Shown: piece by piece, positions 1 through 7,754 of the stretch | Position numbering within the stretch: the first letter of the stretch is position 1 | How the letters are laid out: each line of letters starts with the position of its first letter | DNA from: Desulfarculus sp. | GTDB taxonomy: Bacteria > Desulfobacterota > Desulfarculia > Desulfarculales > Desulfarculaceae | Direction of reading: 5' to 3' | Assembly (NCBI GenBank): GCA_020216805.1 | Contig: JAIWNN010000118.1 | Coordinates: 1-13,265, forward strand | Length of the DNA stretch: 13,265 nt | Made by a program: the position numbers and the translations under genes | Notes under the pieces: generated by a model | What the model was told of the DNA's origin: nothing | What the model saw: only the letters and a program-made list of their open reading frames with translations | Databases searched by the model: none

Positions 1-2642
1 TCGATCAGCTTGATCAGCTCCCGGCAGCGGTCGCGCTGGGCCGCCAGGGTCGGGTCCAGGGAGTTCATCAAGGCCTCCACCCCGAAGTGCAGGGCGGTGA
101 GCTTCTGGCCGAATTCGTCGTGCAGGTCGGCGGCCAGGCGCTTGCGCTCCTCCTCGATTCCGGCGATGAGCCGGCGCGAGAGGTGGCGGATGTCGTCCTC
201 GGCCTGGCGGCGGGCGGTGACGTCGCGCAGGTAGGCCAGCACCACCTGGCGTCCCCGATAGGTGGTGGTGGTGGCCGAGACCGCCACCCAAAGGGTGGAA
301 CCGTCGCGGCGCACCCCCTTGAAATCATAGCGGCTGGGGGCTTCGCGACCGGCCTGGCGGGCCAGGCTCAGCTCCAGCACCGGCAGGGTCTCGTCGGGAT
401 GGACCACGCTGCTCACCGAACGGCCCACCAACTCCCGCCGATGGTCATAGCCGAAGATCTCCGCGAACTTCTGGTTGAAGAAAAGGAACTTGCCGTCTTG
501 GATGATGGTCACGCCGTCGTTGCTGGCCTCGATGGCGGTGCGATAGCGCTCCTCGCTCTCGCGCAGTTGGGCCTCGGCGGTCAGCCGGGCCAGGATCTGG
601 TCCTGCAGCTCGTGGATCTTCTCCTCCAACTCGGCGGCGTGAGCCCGGATCAGGCTCTCCCGCTCCTGATAGAAATCGATGCGCCGTATCAGGTCGCGGG
701 GCCGGGCCCGCAGGTTGGCCAGGATCCCGGCGTAGAGGTCCTTGAGGTCCTCGGCCTCCCGGGCCTCGAACAGATCCGCCCCGGCCAGGGCCTTGTGGGC
801 CGCGGCCGAGCCCACGCTGCCGGCCAGGCTCTTCTCCACCTCGGCGTAGAGCTCGGCCAACTGCCCGATGGTCAGACGGCTTTTGCCAGCCAGTCCCACC
901 GCCTCGATGCAGCGGTCGGCCAGTTGGCTAGCCTTGTGATGGCTGAAAAAGCGGGCTAACAGCCCCACCAGCTTCTGGCGCTTGGCCGCCAGGTCGATGT
1001 AGGCCTCGCGTCGGCCGGAGCGCTCGAAGATGTCCTCGCTCAAGAGCCGGCCCACGAACTCCTCGGCCTGGGACTGTCCCTCCTGCCCGGGCTGAAACAG
1101 CAGCGAGCCCAGCACAAAGAGCCCCAGGTTGACGATCAGGGTCCAGAAGACGGTGTGGGTCACCGGGTCCAGGGCGGTGACCCCGAAGAGCTGCTCCGGC
1201 TTAAGCCAGGCCACGCCCCAGGGGCCCTTGGTCAACAGCTCGGGGTTGAACCAGCCGCTGCGCACAAAGGAGGGCAAAAGCGAGGTGTAGCCCCACAGCG
1301 CGAAGCCGGCCGAGAGCCCCAGGTAGGCCCCGGCCTTGTTGGCGCCGGCCCAGAAGATGCCACCCAGGATGGCGGGCGCCAACTGGAGCACCGCGGCGAA
1401 GGCGATCATGCCGATGTTGACCAGCATCAACGACTCGCCCACCCGCTGCTCGAACCAGTAGCCCAGCAGGATGTAGGCCGCCACCGCCACCCAGCGGCAC
1501 TCCAACAGGTTGCGCTCCAGGAAGACCAGACGCTTGACCCGGCTGACCAGGGGCAGCAGCAGGTCGTTGGTGATCATGGTGGCCATGGTCATGGAGCTGA
1601 TGAGGATCATGCTGGTGGCGGCGGAGAAACCGCCGATGAAGACCGACAGCGCCAGCCAGGTCTGGCCTTCGCGCAAGGGCAGGCTGAGCACGAACAGGTC
1701 GGCCTGGGCCACCGGCAGACCCAGCAGCAGGCCGGCCTGGGCGATGGGGTGGACGAAGAGGTTGATGAGCAGCATGTACAGGGGCAGGAGCCACATGGCC
1801 TGGCGGATGTGCTTCTCGTCCTGGTTCTCCACCACCGCGATGTGGAACTGGCGGGGCAGGAACAGGATGGCGTTCATGGACAACAGCAGCCAGGCGACCC
1901 ATTGACTCAAGGGTGCGCGCTGGGGAGCGGGCAGGGCGGCCCCCTGGGCCCGGGCGGCCTGGTAGCGACCGAAGATGTCGCCCAGGCCGTCGAACATGAA
2001 ATAGACCACGAAGACCCCGGCGGCCAGGAAGAGGACCAGCTTGATCAGGCTCTCGGTGGCCACCGCCATGACCATGCCCTGGTGGCGCTCGGTGGGGTCC
2101 AGGCGGCGCACCCCGAAAATGATGGTGAAGATCACCATCAGGGCCACGATCAAGGGCCCCACGTGGGATCCCACCCAGGCCGCGGTCTCGCCCTCCTGGC
2201 TGGTGATCAACCCGAAGGTGGAGTAGATGGCCTTCAATTGCAGGCCCACGTAGGGCATGTTGCCCACCAGGGCGATCAGGGTGGCCAGGGCGGCCAGACC
2301 CTCGGACTTCTCGTAGCGCACGCTGATGAAGTCGGCGATGGAGGTGATGTGGTGGGCGGTTTTGAGGCGCACCAGCTTGCGCAAAAGCGTCCACCAGAAC
2401 ACGGCCACCAGGCTGGGGCCCAGGTAGACGGTGATGAACAAGAAGCCGCTGGTGGCGGCCAACCCCACCGAGCCGTAGTAGGTCCAGGTGGTGCAGTAGA
2501 CCGCCAGGGAGAGCGAGTAGACCAGGGGGTTGTCCACCCGGCTCTTGCCCAGCGCGCCCTGGCGCTCGGCCCACAGGGCCAGGATGAACAGCAGGCCCAT
2601 GTACAGGCAAAAGACGGCGATGACCGAGACCGGGTTGAACAT
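1..2642 (-). CDS. SSS-STAC-PAS sensor histidine kinase, CbrA-like (3' end outside window)
   Basis: Membrane sensor kinase with a sodium:solute symporter (SSS) domain as sensor or transporter module. At least 880 codons are present; the C-terminal ATPase domain lies beyond the left edge. Residues 1 to about 520 form many hydrophobic helices, with an SSS-type segment near 335-365 (GGFSAATSMILISS, then MITNDLLLP). Residues about 540-625 resemble the STAC linker of CbrA-type kinases, ending SLAGSVGSAAAHKAL. A coiled-coil linker (about 640-690) and a PAS domain (about 690-810) follow. The dimerisation/phosphoacceptor helix reads EEERKRLAADLHDEFGQKL with the phosphorylated histidine at 841, which is the HisKA_3 (NarL/DegS) type. 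The ATG start overlaps the stop of the upstream small membrane-protein gene by one base. The domain order resembles CbrA, but the phosphoacceptor type differs. The ligand cannot be inferred, and the partner regulator is probably outside the window. Confidence 0.88.
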   Translation of the reverse strand, partial: MFNPVSVIAVFCLYMGLLFILALWAERQGALGKSRVDNPLVYSLSLAVYCTTWTYYGSVGLAATSGFLFITVYLGPSLVAVFWWTLLRKLVRLKTAHHITSIADFISVRYEKSEGLAALATLIALVGNMPYVGLQLKAIYSTFGLITSQEGETAAWVGSHVGPLIVALMVIFTIIFGVRRLDPTERHQGMVMAVATESLIKLVLFLAAGVFVVYFMFDGLGDIFGRYQAARAQGAALPAPQRAPLSQWVAWLLLSMNAILFLPRQFHIAVVENQDEKHIRQAMWLLPLYMLLINLFVHPIAQAGLLLGLPVAQADLFVLSLPLREGQTWLALSVFIGGFSAATSMILISSMTMATMITNDLLLPLVSRVKRLVFLERNLLECRWVAVAAYILLGYWFEQRVGESLMLVNIGMIAFAAVLQLAPAILGGIFWAGANKAGAYLGLSAGFALWGYTSLLPSFVRSGWFNPELLTKGPWGVAWLKPEQLFGVTALDPVTHTVFWTLIVNLGLFVLGSLLFQPGQEGQSQAEEFVGRLLSEDIFERSGRREAYIDLAAKRQKLVGLLARFFSHHKASQLADRCIEAVGLAGKSRLTIGQLAELYAEVEKSLAGSVGSAAAHKALAGADLFEAREAEDLKDLYAGILANLRARPRDLIRRIDFYQERESLIRAHAAELEEKIHELQDQILARLTAEAQLRESEERYRTAIEASNDGVTIIQDGKFLFFNQKFAEIFGYDHRRELVGRSVSSVVHPDETLPVLELSLARQAGREAPSRYDFKGVRRDGSTLWVAVSATTTTYRGRQVVLAYLRDVTARRQAEDDIRHLSRRLIAGIEEERKRLAADLHDEFGQKLTALHFGVEALMNSLDPTLAAQRDRCRELIKLI

Positions 2643-2929
2643 CAGCCCCGGCCCGTGTTTTCCTGGCGGTCCCGGCGGAGAGCGCGGGACCGGGCCTGGG
2701 CCGACAGGGCCAGAAACAACACCAGGGCCGCCCAGCAGATGAAGAAAAAGGCGTAGGAGCGTTCGGGCGGCCAGTCGCCGTCGCTGAGATAGGGCCACAG
2801 GAACAGGGCCAGACCCAGGCAGAAAACCAGCCATTGCAGGCCCGGCCGCGCCAACAACTCGCGGCTGATGCGCACGGAGCCCCTCCCCCGCCGGACCACG
2901 GACCGGACCGGCGCGCCCAGTTGAGCCAT
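2642..2929 (-). CDS. Small two-helix membrane protein coupled to the SSS kinase
   Basis: A 95-residue protein with a basic N-terminus, a first hydrophobic helix at about 31-48, a short polar loop (SDGDWPPERS), a second helix at about 58-78 and a basic C-terminus. By the positive-inside rule both ends face the cytoplasm. Its TGA stop overlaps the ATG of the SSS-kinase gene as TGATG, so translation of the two is probably coupled. The layout recalls the small ORF cbrX before cbrA in Pseudomonas and the small subunits that precede some SSS transporters; homology to either is inference. The ATG has only a weak ribosome binding site (AAGGG about 10 bases upstream). The 75-base gap to the upstream gene shows no clear promoter or terminator, so it may be co-transcribed with that gene. 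A role as partner or assembly factor of the SSS domain is likely but unproven. Confidence 0.78.
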   Translation of the reverse strand: MAQLGAPVRSVVRRGRGSVRISRELLARPGLQWLVFCLGLALFLWPYLSDGDWPPERSYAFFFICWAALVLFLALSAQARSRALRRDRQENTGRG

Positions 2930-3004
2930 TTCACAATAGCACCCTTGGCCGCGTCGAGGCCATAACTCTCTGACGCGTTGGGGACCAGGCGGGGTGGGAT
3001 GGGG

Positions 3005-4795
3005 CTATTCCGCGGAGGGGAGAGGACAGTGAAGATGGCCGGTTTGGCGGGCGTAATCTTCCAGGAAGGCCAGGTCCCCGGTCTGGCGGGCGCGACCCAG
3101 CTCCTCGAACTCCTCGGCCATCTGCACCAGGGCCACCGACAGCTCGCCGGCCCGGGACTCCATGTCGCGCAGACAACGCTCGATCTCCTGGCAGGCGACC
3201 TCCAGGCCCACGCCGGCCGACCCCCCCGAGCAGACCAGACGGTGACGGCGGCGGAAGGCTCGCACCAGGCAGCCGCCCAGGAAGGCGCTCAGGAGCGGTT
3301 CGGCCGCGGCCTGCTCGGCCAGGGCCACGAAGAGCTGGTCGGCGCTGTGGACCAGGGGTGGGTTGGGGCCCGTCTCCTGGCAGGGGAAATCAGACAGCGG
3401 GGCGGCGGCCCGCTGCCAGAGCCGGGTGGCCCCATTGGCGGCCAGGCGCAGACCTCGGGCCACCTGGAACAATTGACCGGCGCCCAGCCAGCGTTCCTGG
3501 TCCAGGGCCATGACCCGCAAGGGCTGGCCGGGGCCGGAAAGCAGGCTGGAGACCTCATCTGGCCCCGCCGGGCGGCAGCCGGGCAGCCCCAGGCCGCGGG
3601 GGCTGAGGTTGTGGGCCCGCAGGTTGGTGCGGACGAGAACCCGGCCCAGGGCGTTGGCCGCCGCGGCCTGGCTCAGGCGGGTGGCCACTGGGTCGCCGTC
3701 CATGCCCGGCAACAACAGACCGCCCTGGGGGTCGGTCAGATCAGCCCCGGCCAGGACGACGCCGCGACACCCCAACAGGGCCGCGAACTCGGCCATGCGG
3801 CCCAGGGTGTGGTGCTGGGGGCTCAGGTTGTCGGTGAAGGGCTCCCAGAGTCCGGGCAGGCTCAGGCGGGGGCCCAGACAGATCAGGCGCGGACCGGGAT
3901 GGTCCTTCAGGGTGCTGGCGTGGGCGGTTTCCTCGGCGATCAGGGGCAGCCGGGCCAGGTCGGGGTGGCTCCAGCCGTGGAGGACGCCGGCGGCCGGGCT
4001 GGTGATGGCCGCGGCGGTGGGCAGGATGCCGGCCGCCAGCACCGCCGGCAGGGCGGCCTCGCTGGCCAGCACCGGCACGCCCTCCAACCGTCCGGTCAGG
4101 GCATCCAGCGCCTGGGCCAGGCCGGGGCCGGCCTCCAGGATCACCGCCGTGCGCCCCTGGGCCACGCCCACCAGGTCGGCGGCCGCGCCCATGAAGGCCA
4201 GGTGGCAGAGATTGCGGATCAGGTTGGCCCCGCTGGGGCCCTCCCAGGCCAGGGCCCAGTCCCGGGCCAGCAGGGCCTGGCCCAGCACCCGAAAGAGCCG
4301 CGCCCGAGCCGCTTCCTCGGCCGGCCCGAAATCCGGGCCAGCCAGATGGATCACCCGCAATCTCTCGGCCAGGACCAGTTGGGGATGGCGGGCCAGGGCC
4401 GCTTCCATGGCCGCCTCGGCCGGGGCCAAGAGGACCAGGTCGCCCCCGGCCAGGTGCGCCCCCAGGTCGTGACGGCCCAGACCCTGCGCCAGCAGGCTGG
4501 CCCGGGGCTGAAGCACGAAGACCTGGTGGCCGTCGGGCATGCGCCCCAGCAGCTCCACCACCTCGTCCAGGGCCCCGCCGCCCACCACCAGGGTGATGCC
4601 GTCGGGGGTGATCTCGCCTTCCAGGAGAGGGTTGGGGTGGCGGGGGAGATGGGGGGCCGGGAGCGGGGCGTCCGGCGGGCGCGAGCGCCCGTCTTCGGCG
4701 TCGCCTTGCAGCCAGCTGGCCACTTCCGGAGACACACTGGCCAGCACCGCGAAGTTGTGTCGCAGAAGTTCGGGGATGAAATTTCGCGCCCGCAC
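3005..4795 (-). CDS. MptE-like/DUF115 motility accessory factor (Maf) family protein
   Basis: A 596-residue protein of the DUF115 (6-hydroxymethylpterin diphosphokinase MptE-like) group. Many bacterial members are Maf proteins linked to flagellin glycosylation with nonulosonic acids. The start fits Maf proteins (FIPELLRHNFAVLASVSPEV). An N-terminal nucleotide-binding-like region (about 60-125, LVVGGGALDEV) precedes the MptE-like core at about 205-400: AVILEAGPGL, then PVLASEAALPAVLAAGILP, then GCRGVVLAGADLT. The usual GPSL turn of the core is GPGL here. The helical C-terminus ends in an acidic, probably coiled segment. The frame is open further upstream but runs through the neighbouring small exported gene. 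GTG at 4795, with AGGA eight bases upstream, is the only ATG/GTG/TTG start after that gene's stop. No flagellar genes are in view, so assignment to flagellin modification is inference from the family; another glycan-related role is possible. Confidence 0.75.
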   Translation of the reverse strand: MRARNFIPELLRHNFAVLASVSPEVASWLQGDAEDGRSRPPDAPLPAPHLPRHPNPLLEGEITPDGITLVVGGGALDEVVELLGRMPDGHQVFVLQPRASLLAQGLGRHDLGAHLAGGDLVLLAPAEAAMEAALARHPQLVLAERLRVIHLAGPDFGPAEEAARARLFRVLGQALLARDWALAWEGPSGANLIRNLCHLAFMGAAADLVGVAQGRTAVILEAGPGLAQALDALTGRLEGVPVLASEAALPAVLAAGILPTAAAITSPAAGVLHGWSHPDLARLPLIAEETAHASTLKDHPGPRLICLGPRLSLPGLWEPFTDNLSPQHHTLGRMAEFAALLGCRGVVLAGADLTDPQGGLLLPGMDGDPVATRLSQAAAANALGRVLVRTNLRAHNLSPRGLGLPGCRPAGPDEVSSLLSGPGQPLRVMALDQERWLGAGQLFQVARGLRLAANGATRLWQRAAAPLSDFPCQETGPNPPLVHSADQLFVALAEQAAAEPLLSAFLGGCLVRAFRRRHRLVCSGGSAGVGLEVACQEIERCLRDMESRAGELSVALVQMAEEFEELGRARQTGDLAFLEDYARQTGHLHCPLPSAE

Positions 4796-4863
4796 CAGCT
4801 TCGTCCTCGCCCGGCCCCGGGGCCGCGCAATTTCACATTGGGCAAGGGGGTTTGCCGGAAATG

Positions 4864-5307
4864 TTACCTGCCGGAGGGCGGGGCCGCAACCCAGGGCGGT
4901 CGCGCCGGAGCCGGGGGCTGGAGTCGGCCGGCGCGGAAGCGCAACAGGATCGGCCGGTCGGTGGGGTCGCGGTAGACCAGGTGCTCCTGGTCCTGGAAGA
5001 GGTTGACCATGTAGCGCCGCCAAGGCGGACCCCAGGCCCGCTCCACGCTCATGGGGCTGTCGCCGGGCTCCAGGCGTCCGGCCGCCAGGCGTTGGGCGGG
5101 GTCGGGGCGAGCGGCGGCCAGGGGCGCTTCGCCGCCGGCCCAGACCTGGCCGGTCCCGGCGACCAGGACCAAGCCCCACCAACCCCACGTCCCCAATAGA
5201 ACGGCCGCCAGCCACCCCCGGCGCCGGGAGCGGCCGCGGCCGTGGTGGGTCAGCGGTGACGCCAGGCTAGTACATCCCCGAGGTCCAGCGCTTCTTGCGC
5301 CGTCCAA
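4864..5307 (-). CDS. Small exported protein, start uncertain; possible BamE/SmpA-like
   Basis: A reading frame of up to 147 codons from TTG at 5307 to TAA at 4864. It carries a signal-peptide-like stretch: a basic region (RGRSRRR), a hydrophobic core rich in W, L and V, and a probable cleavage site after QVWA (residue 57). The mature part of about 90 residues contains PGDSPMSVERAWGPPWRR, then VYRDPTDRPILLRFRAGRL. This recalls small lipoproteins and exported proteins of the SmpA/BamE kind, where an xVxxxWGPP turn is common, but no lipobox cysteine follows the signal. TTG at 5307 has no ribosome binding site and overlaps the upstream gene by 41 bases. The next TTG (about 5200) would lose the basic region; a CTG start just after the upstream stop is possible. 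The gene sits between the SH3-anchor and MptE-like genes on the same strand. The product is real with moderate confidence; its function is unknown. Confidence 0.55.
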   Translation of the reverse strand: MDGARSAGPRGCTSLASPLTHHGRGRSRRRGWLAAVLLGTWGWWGLVLVAGTGQVWAGGEAPLAAARPDPAQRLAAGRLEPGDSPMSVERAWGPPWRRYMVNLFQDQEHLVYRDPTDRPILLRFRAGRLQPPAPARPPWVAAPPSGR

Positions 5308-5920
5308 AGGCCAGGCCGATCAGCCAACCCAGGAACAGCACCCCGCCGCCGGCCAGGAACCATTTGAGGTTGGTGGAAAAGCGCATGGACTCGATCTCGG
5401 TGCTCAAATCCTCGATCTCCTGGGTCTGCTGCTGGTATTCCTCCTGCAGACGGCCGTATTCCTCGCGCAGCTTGACCACCTCGGCGCACTCGCTCTGCAG
5501 CTTTTGCAGCGCGGCCTCGGCCTCCCGGGCTCGGCTCTCGGCCAGGGCCTGCAGGCGCTTGGCCTCGCCGCCCTCGCGCTTGGCCTCCTCCAGGCGCTGG
5601 GCCAAGTTCTTGCCTTGGCCATCGGCGAACTCGTGCAGACGCACCACGGCCGGGACCTCGTCGATCAAGAAGCGGCGCAGCACCCAGCCCTCCTTGCCGC
5701 TGGCGGTGCGGACCCTGGCCCAACCATCGTTGGTTTCTTCCAAAACCGTCACTTGGTCGCCGGAGCTGATCATCTCGATGACCCGGTTTTCGGTGGTGGG
5801 TCCGGTGCGCACCGTAATCTGCATGCGGTCGCTGACGTACATGCCCTTGGCGGCCAAATCGGGCGCGGCGCACAGGCCAAGGGCGACCAGGAACAGGCCG
5901 AGGGCGGCGGCGAGCTTCAT
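5267..5920 (-). CDS. SH3-domain and membrane-anchor protein (YgiM/TIGR04211-like)
   Basis: A 217-residue envelope protein. It has a signal peptide (MKLAAALGLFLVALGLC, cleavage probably after LAA near residue 24), a bacterial SH3 domain at about 25-90 (MQITVRTGPTTENRVI, then GWARVRTASGKEGWVLRRFL), a long charged coiled coil at about 95-185, and a C-terminal transmembrane helix at about 190-208. The tail (GRRKKRW) is basic and probably cytoplasmic. This order is that of the SH3-and-anchor family that includes YgiM. The SH3 part would lie in the periplasm, perhaps touching peptidoglycan; the exact role is not known. The ATG at 5920 lies directly before the signal peptide, with GGGAG 11 bases upstream. 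A TTG at 5938 in the same frame is less likely. A promoter with a consensus -35 box precedes it. It is the first gene of the minus-strand group and is divergent from the HD-GYP regulator. Confidence 0.82.
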   Translation of the reverse strand: MKLAAALGLFLVALGLCAAPDLAAKGMYVSDRMQITVRTGPTTENRVIEMISSGDQVTVLEETNDGWARVRTASGKEGWVLRRFLIDEVPAVVRLHEFADGQGKNLAQRLEEAKREGGEAKRLQALAESRAREAEAALQKLQSECAEVVKLREEYGRLQEEYQQQTQEIEDLSTEIESMRFSTNLKWFLAGGGVLFLGWLIGLAFGRRKKRWTSGMY

Positions 5921-5964
5921 GATAATCGGCGCTCCCAAAAAAAGGTCAGCGGTTTACGACGGTT

Positions 5965-5993
5965 AAGTTAGCAGAGGCCCCGGCCGGTGTCAA
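5965..5993 (-). promoter_or_regulatory. Sigma70-like promoter for the minus-strand operon
   Basis: On the minus strand a perfect TTGACA -35 box (5988-5993) is followed after exactly 17 bases by TAACTT (5965-5970), a weak -10 box. It lies 45 bases before the SH3-anchor start codon. The transcript leader would contain a run of seven T just before the ribosome binding site. Confidence 0.5.
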
Positions 5994-6027
5994 TGCGCGG
6001 ACCGGGGTCGGAATCCTCTGGCAAAGT

Positions 6028-6069
6028 TTGACCTTTGCGGTGGACAATGTTATTACCCATGAGTATATG
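6028..6069 (+). promoter_or_regulatory. Two overlapping sigma70-like promoters for the HD-GYP regulator
   Basis: Two candidates overlap, each with a 17-base spacer. The first is TTGACC (6028-6033) with TATTAC (6051-6056). The second is TGGACA (6041-6046) with TATATG (6064-6069). They share sequence, so both cannot be occupied at once. The leader to the ATG at 6115 would be about 40-50 bases. The assignment rests on box similarity and spacing only. Confidence 0.45.
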
Positions 6070-6114
6070 CTGAATAGAAGCAACCGCCGGACCCGGGAGG
6101 GGGCAACCAAGCCT

Positions 6115-7731
6115 ATGATAAAAGGCAAGGTCCTCATCGTCGACGACGAGCCCACCAACCTTCTCCTACTGGAGGAGTTGTTCCACCAACAGGGGGCCGC
6201 GACGGTCAGCGCCGCCAACGGCCTGGACGCCCTGAGGCTGGCCCGGGAGAGCCGTCCCGACATCATTTTGCTGGACGTGATGATGCCCGGCATGGACGGC
6301 TACGAGGTCTGCCGCAAGCTCAAGTCCGACGAGACCACCCGGCGCATCCCGGTGGTGATGGTCACCGGCCTGGGCGCCCTGGACGACAAGCTCAAGGGTC
6401 TGGAGGCCGGGGCCGACGACTTCCTGAGCAAGCCGGTGAACGCCGCCGAGCTGCTGACCCGCTCGCGCAACCTGCTGCGGGTCAAGGAGTTGGACAACGA
6501 CCTGGACAACGCCTACCAGCGCCTGGCGGAAATCGCCTCCTACACCAACGTTCTCCTTCGCCATTTCGACCCCTACGCCTTCGACCTCCAGGACAGCCTG
6601 CGCGGGCTGATGGAGTTCCTCCTGGGCATCAAACCCGGCGACAAGACCCGTCCCGAGCGGGCCCTGCTCCTGGGCCTGGACGCCCGCGGCAACTGGAGCG
6701 GCTGGGTCTTCACCCTGGTCGACCACGTGGTCACCTCCCACCCCCTGGAGACCCCCCTGAGCCCGGCCGAGCTGCGCCCCCTGTTCGGCAAGCAGGACCT
6801 GGTCTACGCCAACCGGGGCGACGACGCTTTCGCCGCCGCCGCCCGCCTGCCCCTGTGGGAGTTGGCCCAGGATCGGCCCCCGGAGCGCAACCTGGTGGGC
6901 TACCGTTCGGACTCGGTGGCGGTGGTGGCCCTGGATTTCGGCAAGACGGTCAGCGCCTACGATGCCCAGGTGCTCTCGGCCCTGGTGGGGACCATCCACT
7001 TCTTCCTCAAGACCATCAGCAGCCAGATCCAGGAGGTGGAGCGGGCCTTCCTCTACACCATCGGGGCCCTGGCCCGGGCGGCGGAAAGCCACGACGAGGA
7101 CACCGGCAACCACATCGTGCGGGTCAACCGCTACGCCGAGTTGATGGCCCGGGCGCTGGGCTGCGACGAGACCTTCATCAAGACCCTGGGCTATTCGGCC
7201 CAGATGCATGACGTGGGCAAGCTGCACATCCACCCCGACATCCTGCGCAAGCCTTCCCGGCTGACGCCCGAGGAGTGGGCGGAGGTGAAAAAGCACACCC
7301 TCTACGGGGTGCGCATCCTGGGCGACGACCCCCGCCTGGCCATGGCCCGCGAGGTGGCCCTGAGCCACCACGAGCACTGGGACGGCTCCGGCTATCCCTA
7401 CGGGCTCAGAGGCCAGCACATTCCCCTCTCCGGGCGGATTACCATGTTGAGCGACATTTACGACGCCCTGCGCAGCATCAGGCCCTATAAGCCGGCCTTC
7501 GACCACGCCACCGCGGTGCGCATCATCACCAAGGGAGACGACCGGGTCAAGCCCGAGCACTTCGACCCCCGGCTCCTGGAGGCCTTCGGCGACCTGCACC
7601 AGGAGATCGAGGCCATCTTCCTGGAGCTGCCCTCCACCGGGGAACAGACCGGACAACCATCTCGGGCCGGCAGCCTGGGTCTGGGACATTTCGGCTCCGG
7701 AAACGGCAAGGAGGGGTCCGGCCTCAAATGA
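6115..7731 (+). CDS. Response regulator with HD-GYP cyclic-di-GMP phosphodiesterase domain
   Basis: A 538-residue RpfG-type regulator. The receiver domain (about 1-125) has the acidic pair in LIVDDEP (D10, D11), phosphoacceptor Asp54 in ILLDVMMPGMDG and the conserved lysine in FLSKPVN. Residues about 140-310 form a middle region of uncertain type, ending GYRSDSVAVVALDF and a helix leading into the output domain. The HD-GYP domain (about 315-505) has the HD pair H365-D366 in MHDVGK, HHEHWDGSGYP (418-428) with the GYP signature intact, and the RITMLSDIYDAL helix, so an active metal-dependent phosphodiesterase is expected. It would lower cyclic-di-GMP in response to phosphorylation by an unseen kinase; such enzymes often control motility and biofilm. 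The start is ATG at 6115 (MIKGKVLIVDDEP), preceded by GGAGGGGG 11 bases upstream. The frame is open to 6028, but that part coincides with the promoter region. The C-terminal 30 residues are low-complexity and Gly/Ser-rich. Confidence 0.92.
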   Translation: MIKGKVLIVDDEPTNLLLLEELFHQQGAATVSAANGLDALRLARESRPDIILLDVMMPGMDGYEVCRKLKSDETTRRIPVVMVTGLGALDDKLKGLEAGADDFLSKPVNAAELLTRSRNLLRVKELDNDLDNAYQRLAEIASYTNVLLRHFDPYAFDLQDSLRGLMEFLLGIKPGDKTRPERALLLGLDARGNWSGWVFTLVDHVVTSHPLETPLSPAELRPLFGKQDLVYANRGDDAFAAAARLPLWELAQDRPPERNLVGYRSDSVAVVALDFGKTVSAYDAQVLSALVGTIHFFLKTISSQIQEVERAFLYTIGALARAAESHDEDTGNHIVRVNRYAELMARALGCDETFIKTLGYSAQMHDVGKLHIHPDILRKPSRLTPEEWAEVKKHTLYGVRILGDDPRLAMAREVALSHHEHWDGSGYPYGLRGQHIPLSGRITMLSDIYDALRSIRPYKPAFDHATAVRIITKGDDRVKPEHFDPRLLEAFGDLHQEIEAIFLELPSTGEQTGQPSRAGSLGLGHFGSGNGKEGSGLK

Positions 7732-7754
7732 AAACTTAGCCGGCGCGGGCCCGA

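Noticed and set aside
1201..2934. Long minus-strand ORF (577 codons) and plus-strand ORF (1155-2756, 533 codons) over the SSS-kinase gene
   Set aside because: Their translations are low-complexity, rich in Gly/Arg/Pro or His/Gln/Gly, with no domain; the third frame gives a clear SSS transporter domain. They are GC-driven shadows.
2978..4975. Plus-strand ORF of 665 codons opposite the MptE-like gene
   Set aside because: Gln/Gly/Ala-rich with no motif; the minus strand encodes a recognisable MptE/DUF115 core with a plausible start and ribosome binding site.
4796..5215. N-terminal extension of the MptE-like ORF up to 5215
   Set aside because: The extension is Arg/Pro/Gly-rich, overlaps the exported small protein in another frame and has no family similarity; GTG at 4795 with a ribosome binding site fits better.
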